A program made the translations under genes and the position numbers. A stretch of 64,000 bases of DNA from a bacterium (GTDB lineage Bacteria > Patescibacteria > JAEDAM01 > Absconditabacterales > Absconditicoccaceae). The notes under the pieces are model-generated. The model saw only the letters and a list, made by a program, of their open reading frames with translations, was not told the DNA's origin and ran no database searches. The DNA lies in assembly GCA_017442645.1 (NCBI GenBank), contig JAFRZH010000013.1:31929-95928 (forward strand), read 5' to 3'. Below, piece after piece: positions 24,124 to 34,595 of this stretch (positions are counted from its first letter, which is position 1; every line of letters starts with the position of its first letter).

Positions 24124-24750
24124 TTATTGTAAAATAATTCCTAAGGGTTTCAAATCTTTTTTGAGTTGTTCGTAATTTTCGAAAAGACAGGAATGCATTC
24201 CAAGTTCTCTTGGAGGTAAAACATCATCTCCCTGATTATCTCCAATCATAATCGTTTCTTCTGGTTGATATCCTGTTATTTCAAGCATTTTTCTATAGAT
24301 CGCAAGATCTGGTTTAATCGTCCCTGCTTCGAAAGAAAATAACGGATAATCAATATAATCCAAAATCGTTGTTTTTTCTTTAATCTTTTCATAAGCAAAA
24401 ATGCTACTATTGGAAATGATTCCAATTTTATACCCTGATTTTTTTAATTGTTGAAGCATGGAAAGAGTATGATCAAATGGTTTTACACATTCTTCTGCCG
24501 TATCTCTGATAGAGATCAATAAATTGACATTTTCTTGGGTAACGGGTAATCCCATTTTTTCACACAAATGAGCATAAGCATCGAATTTTGAATCCCATTT
24601 CTTCGTTTGTAATGCACTTTCAAAAATTTTTACAAATTCTTTATGAGGGATGGAAGAATTGGTAAGTCTTAACATTTGTTTTGTACTACTTTCTGGAACA
24701 TCTCTATACGCTAATGTCTTCCAAAAATCAAAAATAATGAGAGAAATCAT
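24124..24750 (-). CDS. HAD-superfamily hydrolase
   Basis: A 208-aa haloacid-dehalogenase-like hydrolase. Motif I is IIFDFWKTLA, the D-x-W/Y variant seen in haloacid dehalogenase-like members instead of DxD. Motif II is IISNSS, motif III the Lys in TIKPDLAIY, motif IV IGDNQGDD. The likely substrate is a small phosphorylated molecule, not identifiable. Start ATG 24750 was preferred to a TTG six codons upstream. There is no TGA codon. It sits between comEC and a 71-bp repeat that may supply its promoter; a second copy of that repeat precedes the comEC fragment. Confidence 0.8.
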   Translation of the reverse strand: MISLIIFDFWKTLAYRDVPESSTKQMLRLTNSSIPHKEFVKIFESALQTKKWDSKFDAYAHLCEKMGLPVTQENVNLLISIRDTAEECVKPFDHTLSMLQQLKKSGYKIGIISNSSIFAYEKIKEKTTILDYIDYPLFSFEAGTIKPDLAIYRKMLEITGYQPEETIMIGDNQGDDVLPPRELGMHSCLFENYEQLKKDLKPLGIILQ

Positions 24751-24773
24751 GGAGAGTGATTTAGACAATAAAA

Positions 24774-24844
24774 CACTTATACCCTATCTATTATCCAAAG
24801 AATATCAAGATGTTTTAAGGAAGGATAGTGGTGTACTTGATTTT
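24774..24844. repeat. Direct repeat copy A (about 71 bp)
   Basis: This stretch recurs with few changes at 26081-26152; the shared start is CACTTATACCCTATCTATTA. It lies just upstream of the HAD/comEC genes. On the minus strand it contains GGGTATAAG, which may be part of a promoter. See the comEC fragment. Confidence 0.75.
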
Positions 24845-24899
24845 ATGGGAGAAATAGCTATTTTTATGAGAGTAAATTTTTTTTAATTTTTTTCGAATC

Positions 24900-25883
24900 A
24901 TGACTGAAGACTGAGAAACAATACAATCTAAAGGGAATACTTTACTCTCTTTTATTACAGGAACTCCATTAAACAGAATTTGAAGAGTAAAATATGTTGC
25001 TAGAAGTATCCTTTGGTATTTAATGTTCACTGTTGGATGTGGGATTATCTTTTGAATAACACAATTATTTCCAACTGTCGATCAGATTATTTTGTCCATT
25101 TTATGAACTCCTTTGGTTGTTTTTTATTTTTATGGACTGATTAATCTCAATAATAAAAGATTACATGATCGTGAGACTTCGGAATGGCGACAACTTCTTC
25201 TCCTTATCCCAATTGCTAATATTATCTTTACTTTCTATCTCTTATTTGCTCCTGGAACGAAAGGAGAAAATCAATACGGGAAAGCTAGTGTTACAAAAAT
25301 ACGAGAAAAAGTGATAATGCGAATCTTTATTTGATGAATTCCCTTCTTATGAATTCTTCTGTCTGCTTTACTTCCAAGATTACAGGGCGCTCAAGATATT
25401 GCGAGAGATACTGCTAGACAAGTTGCTCTTTCTCAAATTCAAACTGCGACGATGAGTTACAAAAGTTTAAAATGAAAACGACCAATGCAGAGAGCCACTT
25501 GAACAAGAAATCTAAACATCCTCGTACAAGAAGGACTTTTGACTACAATTCCTTCAGATCCAGAAACAACTGAAATACGAAACGCCATTACTGGAGTAGA
25601 TTTGTACAGCGATTTCATTTATTACCCTGTTCAGAAAAACGAAATCGAAAATGAATGAATTGTTTTAGCTACTAGAATGGAAACTCGACAAAAGGCTAAT
25701 TATGTATCAAATCTTCCAAATCACCTTGATCTCAATGATGATTATGCAACGATCTTTCCTTGTAAAGAAGTAAAATTAAAGAAATGATCAACAACTATTT
25801 GAGGAATTAATAATACGAGAAGTGGAGATAATGTTTGTATTGCTACACAACCAGAACAATTATGGTATATCGTGAAATTTTAA
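24900..25883 (+). CDS. DUF805 membrane domain fused to a type IV pilin-like domain
   Basis: A 327-aa protein. Residues 1-145 match DUF805: RVKYVARSILWY, then NLNNKRLHDRETSEW, IPIANIIFTFYLLF and APGTKGENQYG, with three TM helices. A fourth helix then opens a pilin-like region: GILLSALLPRLQGAQDIARD, followed by ARQVALSQIQTATMSYK. This is the N-terminal helix pattern of type IV pilins and pseudopilins but without a prepilin cleavage site. The C-terminal globular part has two Cys that could pair, as in pilins. Many TGA-Gly codons are used. A role at the envelope or a pilus base is inferred. Confidence 0.75.
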
Positions 25884-26062
25884 AAGCAATGAGAAGAGAA
25901 GTCTGACTTTTCTTCTTTTTGAAATTTTTTTTGGAAGAGATGACAAAAAGAGCTTAAAAGTCAGATCGTGATGAAGATAAGAATTGAAAAACTCAGAGCG
26001 ACTTGTCCCTGTAAGAAAATCAGAGCTAACAATAACGATCCAACAAACGCTCGAAACCGCAT
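25880..26062 (-). pseudogene. Duplicated 5' fragment of comEC
   Basis: Reading left from ATG 26062, 60 codons encode a protein closely matching the N-terminus of the intact ComEC at 24099: SLLLALIFLQGQV against SLLFALIFLQGEV, then KKFQKEEKSD against KKFQKKEKSD. It then stops at TAA, which overlaps the stop of the DUF805 gene. The match is at both protein and DNA level, including the GTCTGAC word. The rest of comEC is missing, so this is a partial gene duplication. It is preceded by repeat copy B, as the HAD/comEC pair is preceded by copy A. Confidence 0.8.
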
Positions 26063-26080
26063 TTTTACGTGAAAAATAAA

Positions 26081-26152
26081 CACTTATACCCTATCTATTA
26101 TCAAAATAATATCAAGATGTTTTAAGGAAACTGATTACTTTACTTGATTTTT
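26081..26152. repeat. Direct repeat copy B (about 72 bp)
   Basis: Second copy of the repeat at 24774-24844, 19 bases upstream of the comEC fragment start. Together they bracket the DUF805-pilin gene and show a segmental duplication. Confidence 0.75.
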
Positions 26153-26253
26153 TATAAAGAAGATTGTTACTCATGATTTAAAAAGAAATCACTGAGAATT
26201 ACATAATAGTAGTGTATAAGAATAATTCTTAATTCAGAATTCGAAAAAACTCT

Positions 26254-27498
26254 TTAGTTGTTTGCTATTTGCTTGATCTTCACTCAGATTTTTTGCAATT
26301 TTTCTATAATGTGATCATAGCCTCTTTCGATAAGTTCTTCATTTGTGATAAAGGTCGTTCCTTTTGCCATAATTCCCGCAATAATCATCGCAGCACCTCC
26401 ACGGAGATCTCTACTTGTCGCATAACATCCTTTCAAAGTAGTTTTCCCAATTACGAGTGCTTCATGAGGATTGAGAATTTCGACTTTTGCACCAAAATTT
26501 TCAAGTTCTGAGAGATAGCCAAATCTTCCTTCGTAAAGTGTTTCATAAATTTTAGAAACTCCTTCACATTGCGTTAAAAGAGTTCAAAAAGCTGACTGTA
26601 AATCGGTAGGAAATCCTGGAAAAATCATTGTCTGTAATTTCGTCGCTTGATAATTGGCTTTATTAAAAGAATTCACTCTAATCGTGTGTTTATCCAAAAT
26701 TTTAAAATTAATCCCAATTTTATCGGCAATATTATACATCGAAGAAAGATCGTCAACATTGAGATTTTTCAAAATAATTTCACTTTCATCTGCCGCCGCA
26801 CCAATCACAAAATATGTTCCTGCTTCAATATAATCACTGACAATTTCGAAAGTATCGTTTTGAATTTGAATCTCTGGAGTAGGTTGGATTACCAAAGTAT
26901 GATCCATTCCTCGAGTAATATGAGCTCCTGCGTTATTGAGAAAATCCACAAGATTTTTTACATGAGGTTCCGTTGCTACTTGATAAATTGTAATTTCATA
27001 ATCATAATTTTTCGCAAAAGCAAGATAGGTAATCAAAGCTTCAACCGTCGTTACCGAGAATTCCTGAAGCATCAAGTTTTTCTTTGGTTTACGTGCAGAT
27101 TTATAAACTTTTTCTCCTGCATCATTAAAAAAAACATCTACCCCCGCCTTCACAAAAGCATCATCAAATGTATCCAAAGATCTTTTCCCAATATTACATC
27201 CTCCCACACTTCCAAATCTCACTTCTCCATATTGAATCAATCCCAAGGGGATCAAAAGAATCGAACTTCTAAATTTTTTACTAAGCTCATCGGTAAGATC
27301 AAAATATTCTTTCGAATTCTCCAAAGATTTCTGAGCTAAAGCTTCCATATTATGAATATCACTGATATCAGGCTTATTTAAAAGTGTCACTTTATTGTCC
27401 AAAAGATAATTCGCAGCTACAATAGGCAGTGCGGCATTTTTCGACCCAGACATTTCTACTTCTCCTTTGAGATGTGAAGCATATTCAATCTGATGCAT
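26254..27498 (-). CDS. murA: UDP-N-acetylglucosamine 1-carboxyvinyltransferase (MurA)
   Basis: A 414-aa MurA, the first committed enzyme of peptidoglycan synthesis, adding enolpyruvate from PEP to UDP-GlcNAc. MSGSKNAALPI near the N-terminus is the family's Lys-Asn substrate-binding motif. SVGGCNIGKR carries the catalytic Cys (about C101), the residue attacked by fosfomycin. FPGFPTDLQSAF then a TGA-Gly matches the conserved P-T-D-x-Q segment. The start ATG 27498 was chosen because MHQIEYASHLKGEV fits the family N-terminus. It is divergent from murB, with two possible tiny genes between. Confidence 0.93.
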
Positions 27499-27544
27499 AA
27501 TGATATCAAAAAAATAAAACATTTTACAACGGTAGGATACAAAT

Positions 27545-27727
27545 TTATAAAAAAAAAGCAAATACTTTTACCTCTCGTCTCCAACCTAAAAAGATAATGA
27601 AAGAAAACAGAATATTCCCTTGAAGAATTATCCAAACTTTATACAATGGGAAAAGTTTTAAATACCCCAAGAAAATGCTGATCAAATTACAAACTACATG
27701 AAGAGAACTAAGAAAAATTATTCTCAT
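27545..27727 (-). CDS. Possible small hydrophobic protein upstream of murA
   Basis: A 60-aa open frame with two hydrophobic stretches (about 3-22 and 35-49) and a basic segment (GWRREVK) near the C-terminus. It has no TGA codon and no recognised family. It overlaps the start of the opposite-strand small gene by two bases. It could be a real two-helix membrane peptide or a chance frame in A/T-rich DNA. Confidence 0.3.
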   Translation of the reverse strand: MRIIFLSSLHVVCNLISIFLGYLKLFPLYKVWIILQGNILFSFIIFLGWRREVKVFAFFL

Positions 27728-27908
27728 GCTTCTCAAAAGTAAAATTGCAAAAAAAATTACCAAACTGAATTATGTTCAATCTTTTTGTCTCCAAGAAGAT
27801 AAAATTGTCAAGGCAGAAGAAAAGATCCTTTATATTGAAACAGAAAATCCAGAACTCTGTTTTCAAAAAATCCAGCAACAAAACTCCTCAGCAGAAATGC
27901 TTTCATAA
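27726..27908 (+). CDS. Possible small soluble protein upstream of murB
   Basis: A 60-aa open frame, Lys-rich at its N-terminus and Glu/Gln-rich afterwards (LQEDKIVKAEEKILYIET). Its residue balance looks protein-like. It ends 28 bases before murB on the same strand, so it could be the first gene of a murB transcript. No family recognised. Confidence 0.35.
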   Translation: MLLKSKIAKKITKLNYVQSFCLQEDKIVKAEEKILYIETENPELCFQKIQQQNSSAEMLS

Positions 27909-27936
27909 TCAAATATTTATTTTTTTCATTGTTGCT

Positions 27937-28983
27937 ATGTTAAAAATCCAAGAGAATATTTCTCTTCTTCCCTACAACACTCTCCGCATTGATGTTAAAA
28001 CCCGTTATTTTGTGGAAATTTCAGATTTTAACACTTTACAAGAGTTTTTGCATCACCCCCTTGCCAACGAGAAACTTTTTCTCCTTTGATGAGGTTCAAA
28101 TACTCTTTTTATGCATGATTTTGATGGTGTCGTTGTAAAAATTTCTTTAAAAGGAGTGGAAGAAATCAAAAAAAATGAAAAGTCTGACTCATCTCAAGTT
28201 TTGGTCAAAGCAAACGCAGGAGAGAATCGAGATGATTTTGTGAATTATTGTAATGAAAGAGGATATGCAGGACTTGAAAATTTAGCTTGAATTCCTGGTC
28301 AAGTAGGAACTGCGCCCGTTTCCAATATCGGAGCTTATGGAATGGAAGTTCAGAACAATATTTTTTCGGTTGAAGGATATAACTTAGCATCTCAGACTTT
28401 TCAAACTTTTTCTCATGATGAATGTCAATTTATCTATCGTGGAAGTATTTTCAAAAACCAATTAAAATCTCAATTTTTGATCACTGCAGTTACTTTTTCA
28501 CTCCAAAAGATCACAAAGGACTACGAGTTTAATCTCAATTATCCTGATGTACAGAAAAAAATAGAAGAAAAAAAACTCCAAAAATCTGACTTAAATTTAA
28601 TGGTAGTCAGTGAAATGATTAGAAAGATTAGAAACCACAAATTGCCTAATCCTGATGAAATTGGAACTGCATGAAGTTTTTTTGCCAATCCAATCATCGA
28701 CCAATCCGATTTTTCTTCTCTTTTAAAAAAATTTCCAGAACTAAAATCCTATCCTTGCGAAAAAGACACAAAAATCAAGCTTTCCGCTGGACAGTTAATT
28801 GATTTGGCGGGGATGAAATGATTCAGATTATGAGACGCTTGAGTAAGTCCAAAACACGCGTTAATTCTCATTCACGAACAAGGAAAAGCGGAAAATCTTT
28901 TGAAAGTAGCAGAAACGGTACAAGAAGCGGTTTTTAAAAAATTCGGAGTAGCATTGCACCCCGAAGTTGTATATGTCTCATAA
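27937..28983 (+). CDS. murB: UDP-N-acetylenolpyruvoylglucosamine reductase (MurB)
   Basis: A 348-aa FAD enzyme that reduces the MurA product to UDP-MurNAc with NADPH. NTLRIDVKTRYFVEI opens the FAD domain. LGGGSNTLF (its first Gly is TGA) binds the pyrophosphate. GLENLAGIPGQVGTAPVSNIGAYG is the family signature, followed by YRGSIFK. AGSFFANP carries the catalytic Ser. KLSAGQLID and HPEVVYVS end the protein as in other MurB. Start ATG 27937 fits the family. A terminator follows. Confidence 0.94.
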
Positions 28984-29007
28984 AAAATACAAACAACAAG
29001 TATTTTA

Positions 29008-29034
29008 AAGTCAAACTTTTTTGACTTTTTTTGA
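29008..29034 (+). terminator. Intrinsic terminator of murB
   Basis: AAAGTCAAA pairs with TTTGACTTT around a short loop and is followed by a T run, 25 bases after the murB stop. Confidence 0.75.
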
Positions 29035-29085
29035 TAATTCAAATATAATAAAAGGAAATATTTTTATTTTTTATATCAAATTTTT

Positions 29086-30309
29086 ATGCCTGTATCAGTT
29101 CCAGATACCATCCCAGATACCACACCAGAACAACAAACAGAACCAACTCCAGAAACATTACAACCAACAGCTGCTCAAGGAATCGATCTTTCTCAAACAC
29201 AAGGAGAAATAGACCTTGCACAAACAGACCTCAAACAGGGGGTTATATTTGATGAAAACGCAAAAGGAATATTTAATAATCTATGAGAAGCATTCTGAAT
29301 AAAAAATTTATGAGAAAGTTTAAAAAACTTAACAGAAGGTAGTATATTATTAACTTCCTGTTGTAGTTTATTTGCACATTTTCTATGAGGGACATTCGAA
29401 AAAAGGAAACCAAATTCTGATAACAAAGATACAACCACAACAAATCCAGAATTAACCAAAAAAATTAACGAAATAAAACAAAGCTATGAACAACAAATAC
29501 AAAACGAAACAACTCCAGAAGGTAAAAAACAAAAAACAGAAGAAATGTATCAAAAAATTTTAGAAGAAATGGTTAAAACTCCTAAATTTGAGGATATTGT
29601 AAATACAAAAATCGAACAAGCTATTGCTCTACATAAAATAGACAATCCAAATGATAAAAATCGAGAACCAACTACAGATGAAAAAACAAAAATCATCACT
29701 GATACTTTTGATGAATTAACAACAGGAAAAGATAAAAATTCCAAAGAATACATTGGAATACAAATAGAAAAAATAGGATATTTATGTAAAAATGATGAAA
29801 ATCTAGATATATCAAACTTACTAACAAATGAATTTGAAGAAATAAAAAATATAAAAGATAATCTTATAAAAATCAATGAAACAAATAATAATTTTGATGA
29901 AATACAACAAAAACTTACAAAAATAAAAACCATACGAACAATTTTAATTGAAAAGGGATTGTGAGAAAAAATGAATGAAGGACTAGAAATAAACTTAAAA
30001 AGAGAACAATTACAAAAAATAACAGACGAAATTTTTACTTTTGAAACAAATCTTTGTGAAAAATATAAAGAAAATCAACCTCGAGATGATACAAAAAAGA
30101 AAGAAATCATCACAGAATGTTATACTACCTTAAAAAATGAAATTAATAACATTTCCTGAATAAGCAACGACGAAAAAATAACAGTTGAAACTATTATTAA
30201 TGATTATATGTACGAAAGATGATGTTGAGAGATATTAAATCTTACTCCATCAGAAAATGATACTCCAAAAATTATAAAATATTTAAAAGGAAGTAATGAT
30301 AATGAATAA
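29086..30309 (+). CDS. Large unrecognised acidic protein with one hydrophobic segment
   Basis: A 407-aa protein from ATG 29086. The first 60 residues are Pro/Thr/Gln-rich (repeated PDT and PET units), like a flexible secreted linker. Around residues 85-105 a hydrophobic stretch (ILLTSCCSLFAHFLGG) may be a TM helix. The rest is charged and helical, rich in Lys, Glu, Thr and Asn. TGA-Gly codons are present. It shares an MPV start and composition with the 609-aa protein at 36771, though I see no convincing alignment. Function unknown. Confidence 0.7.
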
Positions 30310-30374
30310 TTTCTTTAACAAGTCTACATAAATACTAATCTCTCCTCTCTTTTACCTCCAATAAAAATAAAAAA

Positions 30375-33032
30375 ATGAAATTTATTCTCAAAATACTTGA
30401 AGTCCTCCTAAAACTCCGTTATAAAATTAAAGTAACTTGACTCGATAAAATCAAAAAAAATACGCCTCAAGTCTTCTTTCCAAGTCATATCGCATTAGTC
30501 GATCCGATCATTCTTTTTCCGTTACTTGCGCCACACTGCGAGATTCATCCTGTTGTGACAAGTTCATATGCAGAAAATCGCTTTCTCAAACCACTTTTTA
30601 AATGGTTAGGAGCAGTAAGTATTGGAGATTTTGAAGCAGATCAAGGATCAAAAGATAATATCAAAGAAGTAATGAATAATCTTTTTGAACAGTTGAAACA
30701 AGATCAATCAATTCTTCTTTATCCTCAAGGAGCTTTAGCAAGACAAGGATTTCAAGTGATTCGTGGAAAAAAGACGGCTTATTATTTAGTGAAAGAAGCG
30801 CCTCAAAAGACACAATTTTTCACGATTTCCATTAAAGGATTATGGGGATCTCGTTCTTCGTATGCTCGAACAGGAAAAAGTCCAAATTTGTTCCTTTTTT
30901 TACTCAAAGGACTCTTTTTTACGATTATCAACCTTATTTTCTTTATTCCAAAAAGGACGGTAACGATCAATATTGAAAATGCCACGAAAGATCTCCAAAA
31001 TCAAGCGAAAAAGGGACTTGATCCGTTCAATACTTTCCTTGAAGAAAAATACAATGCGAAAGGGGAAGAAAAACTTCAATATCTTTCTGGAAGTTGTATC
31101 ATCAACACGGTCAAAAATCATCATCGTCCTGAAAAAATTAGTGGTTCTCTCGAAGATTTGCAAAGTTCCACAGATTTTAATACGGAAGAAATCGATGAAG
31201 AAGTATTTCAATTTGTAAAAGAAAAAATAAAAGAGATAAAATCTGATATTTCGACAGAGATTACCTTGAATTCCAATGTGGTTCTTGATTTTTTCTTCGA
31301 TTCGTTAGATGTTGCAGAATTAAAATCTGCAGTTTCAGCAAAATTTCCAAAATCTATCAATACCCCTCTTTCAAATCTTAAATGTGTGGGAGATTTTGTT
31401 TTGATGGCAATGGGAAAAGGAGAACAAGAGGAAGTTTTAAAACCTTGTGAATGGAACTATCAACTTCCGGAATATTCAGACTTGTCTTCTTTTTTAGAAA
31501 ACCATCTTTCAGACAATGCGAATCTTTTAGAAATGATGAAGATTTCCTTCTCAAACTTCCGTAAATCTCACTCAAGTTTTTGTTATGATCAAGTTTTTGG
31601 AGTACAAAGCTTTGATGATTTTCTTGTAAAAGTCTATCTCATCGCCGATATTCTCAAAAAACAGGTATCAGGAAAATATGTGGGAATTATGCTTCCTTCT
31701 TTATCGGTTACAGCATTACTCATTAGTGCTTGTTATTTTGCAGAAAAAATCCCAGTAATGCTCAATCGAACTCAATCAGAACAGGCTTTTGACTCATGTT
31801 TTCATAATCAGCCTTTGAAAACAATTTTTACCGTAAAATCTTTCTATCAAAAACTCCAATCTCCTTGGCTTGAAAAATATTCGTTCACCTTTTTTGAAGA
31901 ACTCTTAAAAGATCTAAGTCTTTTTACAAAAATAAAAGCACTTATCAAATCGAAATTTTTCTTCCTCCCCAAGAAACTTGATAAAACTGCAGTAATTCTC
32001 TTCACTTCTGGAAGTGAATCGCTTCCGAAAGCAGTTCCTCTCACTCATCAAAATCTTTTGAAAGATTTACAAGGAGTTTTGGGAATTGTAAGAGCAAAAT
32101 TTTCTGATATTCTTTTAGGAGCATTGCCTCCATTTCATAGTTTTGGATTTACGATTACAACAATCCTTCCTTTGATTACCGGAATGAGAATTGTCTTTAG
32201 TCCTGATCCAACCGATTCTCAACAATTAGCTTCTCTTATCGAACATACGAAAGCAAGTTTTCTTCCTTTTACTCCAACCTTTCTCAAAGGAGTGCTTACC
32301 TCTGCAAAAGACGATCAGATTTCTTCTCTTAATATTGCAGTAGTTGGTGCAGAAAAGGCTTCTGATGAAGTGTTTAGTCTTTTTGAGAAAAAATGTCCTC
32401 ATGGAATTATCCTTGAAGGATATGGAATTACGGAATGTAGTCCTGTAATTGCGGTAAATCCTTACGATATCGGAAAAGAGATTAAAAAAGGATCTGTTGG
32501 ATTCCCTATCTTAAAATCTGAGGTCTTTGTAGGAGATTTAAAAACAGGAGAAAAAGTCTGACCAAAAGAAGAAGGAATGATTTATGTTTCAGGAAATTTT
32601 GTTTTTCCTGGATATATGGATAAAAAACTCGAATCTCCTTTCGTAACTTTTAAAAAGAAAAAATATTACAAAACAGGAGATTTAGGATACTTTGATGAAG
32701 AAGGATATCTCTTTATTTCAGGAAGATTAAAAAGATTTGTTAAAATAGCAGGAGAAATGATTTCTCTTCCTGCGATCGAACAGATTCTTTTCGAAAAATA
32801 TGAAAATGAAGATACTCATCTCGCTGTAGAAGCAAAAGAAAATGACGGGAAAGCAAAATTTGTTCTCTTTTCTACAAAAGACTTTGATCTCAAAGAAATT
32901 AATGATACCCTTTACCAAGGAGGAATCCCTCATTTGGTAGAAATTCAAGAAGTGAGAGTTTTAGACGCAATTCCACTTCTCTGAACTTGAAAAACCGATT
33001 TTATGAAACTTAGAAATATGATTGAATGATAG
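30375..33032 (+). CDS. PlsC-type acyltransferase fused to an acyl carrier domain and an AMP-forming acyl ligase
   Basis: An 885-aa three-part lipid enzyme. Residues 1-200: PlsC acyltransferase with HIALVD (H38-D43, the HX4D catalytic pair) and YPQGALARQG. Residues 270-345: a carrier-like domain with FFFDSLDVAEL, where Ser310 would carry phosphopantetheine. Residues 400-880: adenylate-forming ligase with ILFTSGSESLPKAV (about 541-555), GYGITECSP, GDLGYFDEEGY and GRLKRFVKIAGE, ending in a Lys-containing tail. The overall plan resembles Aas, which activates free fatty acids and acylates lysophospholipids, but with a built-in carrier. The downstream PPTase gene overlaps by seven bases and probably primes Ser310. 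TGA-Gly occurs at KVGPKEEG and LLGTGK. Confidence 0.85.
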
Positions 33033-33601
33033 GATATTCTTCTCCTCATCTTATTAAACTTCGAACTGTAGAATCTTCTCCTCTCTTGGCACAGCAAGCA
33101 AGAGAGTATTTTTCATCTTTAGGAATTAATATTGATTCTTATTTCCAAACAGAAGAATCGTTGATAGGTCGTTATAGTCTTTCAAAAGAGTTAGAAAAGT
33201 ACGGAATGAGTCATTTTGTTCCTACAGGGAAAGATTTTTCTTGTGGGGATTTTTTCTTTTCTACTTCGCATAGTAAAGGAAAGATTTTTCTGGCTTTATC
33301 TCGTTGTAAAATCGCAGTAGATATAGAAAAAATTGTTCCAAGAGATTCTTCGCTTCTCAGTCAAATTTCTTCTTCTTTTTTTTCTTTTTGGATCGAAAAA
33401 TACGGAGAATGGAAGATGTTTTATCTTCAACGATGTGTAAGAGAATGTTTGGTAAAATTTTTAGATCTGCCTTTCTCAGAAATTGAAGCTTGTCATATCC
33501 TTACAATCCAAGAAAAAAAGGTAAAAGTCTGATACCAAAACCAAGAATATGAAATTACTTATCGGTTCGATAAGGGATATTGTTTCACTGTAGGAGATTA
33601 A
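33026..33601 (+). CDS. 4'-phosphopantetheinyl transferase-like protein
   Basis: A 191-aa Sfp-type enzyme candidate. FFSTSHSKGKIFLALSR and IAVDIEKI match the S-x-SH and GVDIE metal-binding motifs. The third motif (W..KEA..K) is degenerate: CVRECLVKF keeps a Glu and Lys. The family moves phosphopantetheine from CoA to carrier Ser residues. Its start overlaps the stop of the PlsC-carrier-ligase gene (ATGATAG), so the two are translationally coupled and the carrier domain upstream is the natural target. A TGA-Gly lies in KVKVGYQ. Its stop overlaps the convergent kinase gene by four bases. Confidence 0.75.
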
Positions 33602-34464
33602 AGATTTGTCCTCATTTCTTGATACATTGAAACAGTATTTTCTAGAATTTCATCTGTTTTTTCTGTATTTTCTCATAAAGAAGAATCAATAAGAACTTCT
33701 TTTCATTGAGAATTTTCTTGAGTAGGATTTTTCCATAATAAAGCTCCAATTCGCAGTCCAAGAATCAAAGCTAAAGCAAAAGTTAAAACGATAATTTTAA
33801 GTCGGTTCTTCTTTCTAGGAGTTTTTTCTTTTCCGTCAGACTTTTTTCCTTCTTTTTTTTCGTTTTCTTCAAGTTCTGCTTTCAAAAATCCATACAGTTT
33901 AGGATTTTCATGAAGTTTTTTCTGTTTTCGTTGCTCAAATTCCTTGATAATAATCTCCAAAACTTCTTCAGGAGTCCTCTCGGTCGTATCGATAACTAAA
34001 CTATAATTTTTATAATCTCGCACTTTCAAATCATAAAGTCTTACATAACGATCAGCATCTGCTTGATTTCTTTCTTTCACATTTTGAATCGCTTCTTCCT
34101 CATTTTTGAATTGGTCCGTTCCTCTTTGTGCAGAAAAAATCCTCTTCCCAGCCTCTTCTTCATCAACATCAAGGAGAATTTTAAAAGCTTCTGGTTGAGC
34201 ATAAAATCCCAAACGAGAATCCAAAATAATCTTATCTTGGAGGGCAAGTTCTTTTTGAAATTCTTCATATTTCAGATCAAATTCTTGAGCATTCTTGGGA
34301 TCATCTCCTAATTTATTGAATTCTTGGATATTGAGCCCCATTTCTGCAGCAAGTTTTCTTTTCATATCACCAATAGAAACAATTTCATATCCTAATTTTT
34401 CTTGTAATAATTTAGAAACGGTTCCTTTTCCACTCCCTGCTTTCCCTCACAATGTAATAAGCAT
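33598..34464 (-). CDS. Cytidylate-kinase-like NMP kinase with a C-terminal membrane helix
   Basis: A 288-aa protein. Residues 1-190 form a P-loop nucleotide kinase of the (d)CMP-kinase-like type: LGGKAGSGKGTVSKLL (first Gly is TGA), SIGDMKRKLA, ILDSRLGF, and a LID-type RGTDQFKNEEEA segment. A Lys/Glu-rich linker leads to one TM helix (about 225-245, LKIIVLTFALALILGL) and about 40 outer residues. A membrane-tethered NMP kinase is unusual; the soluble domain would face the cytoplasm and the short tail the outside. The linker carries a GTCAGAC word at 33835-33841. Confidence 0.75.
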
Positions 34465-34550
34465 AATAATTGATTTTTTAGAAAATAAATTATCTCCACT
34501 GTAATGATTTATAGCCCTATTGCAAGAATGAAACAAAATTGAAAGAAAAT

Positions 34551-34579
34551 ACAAAAAAATCCTCAATTTCTTGAGGATT
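34551..34579 (-). terminator. Intrinsic terminator of thrS
   Basis: A perfect eight-base stem (AATCCTCA/TGAGGATT) with a six-base loop. On the minus strand it is followed by a U run, 17 bases after the thrS stop. Confidence 0.8.
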
Positions 34580-34595
34580 CTCTCAATTTTCTTTT

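Noticed and set aside
25880..26062. A real 60-aa gene rather than a comEC fragment
   Set aside because: The sequence matches the start of comEC over its full length and stops where similarity ends, at the neighbour's stop codon. A duplicated fragment is simpler.
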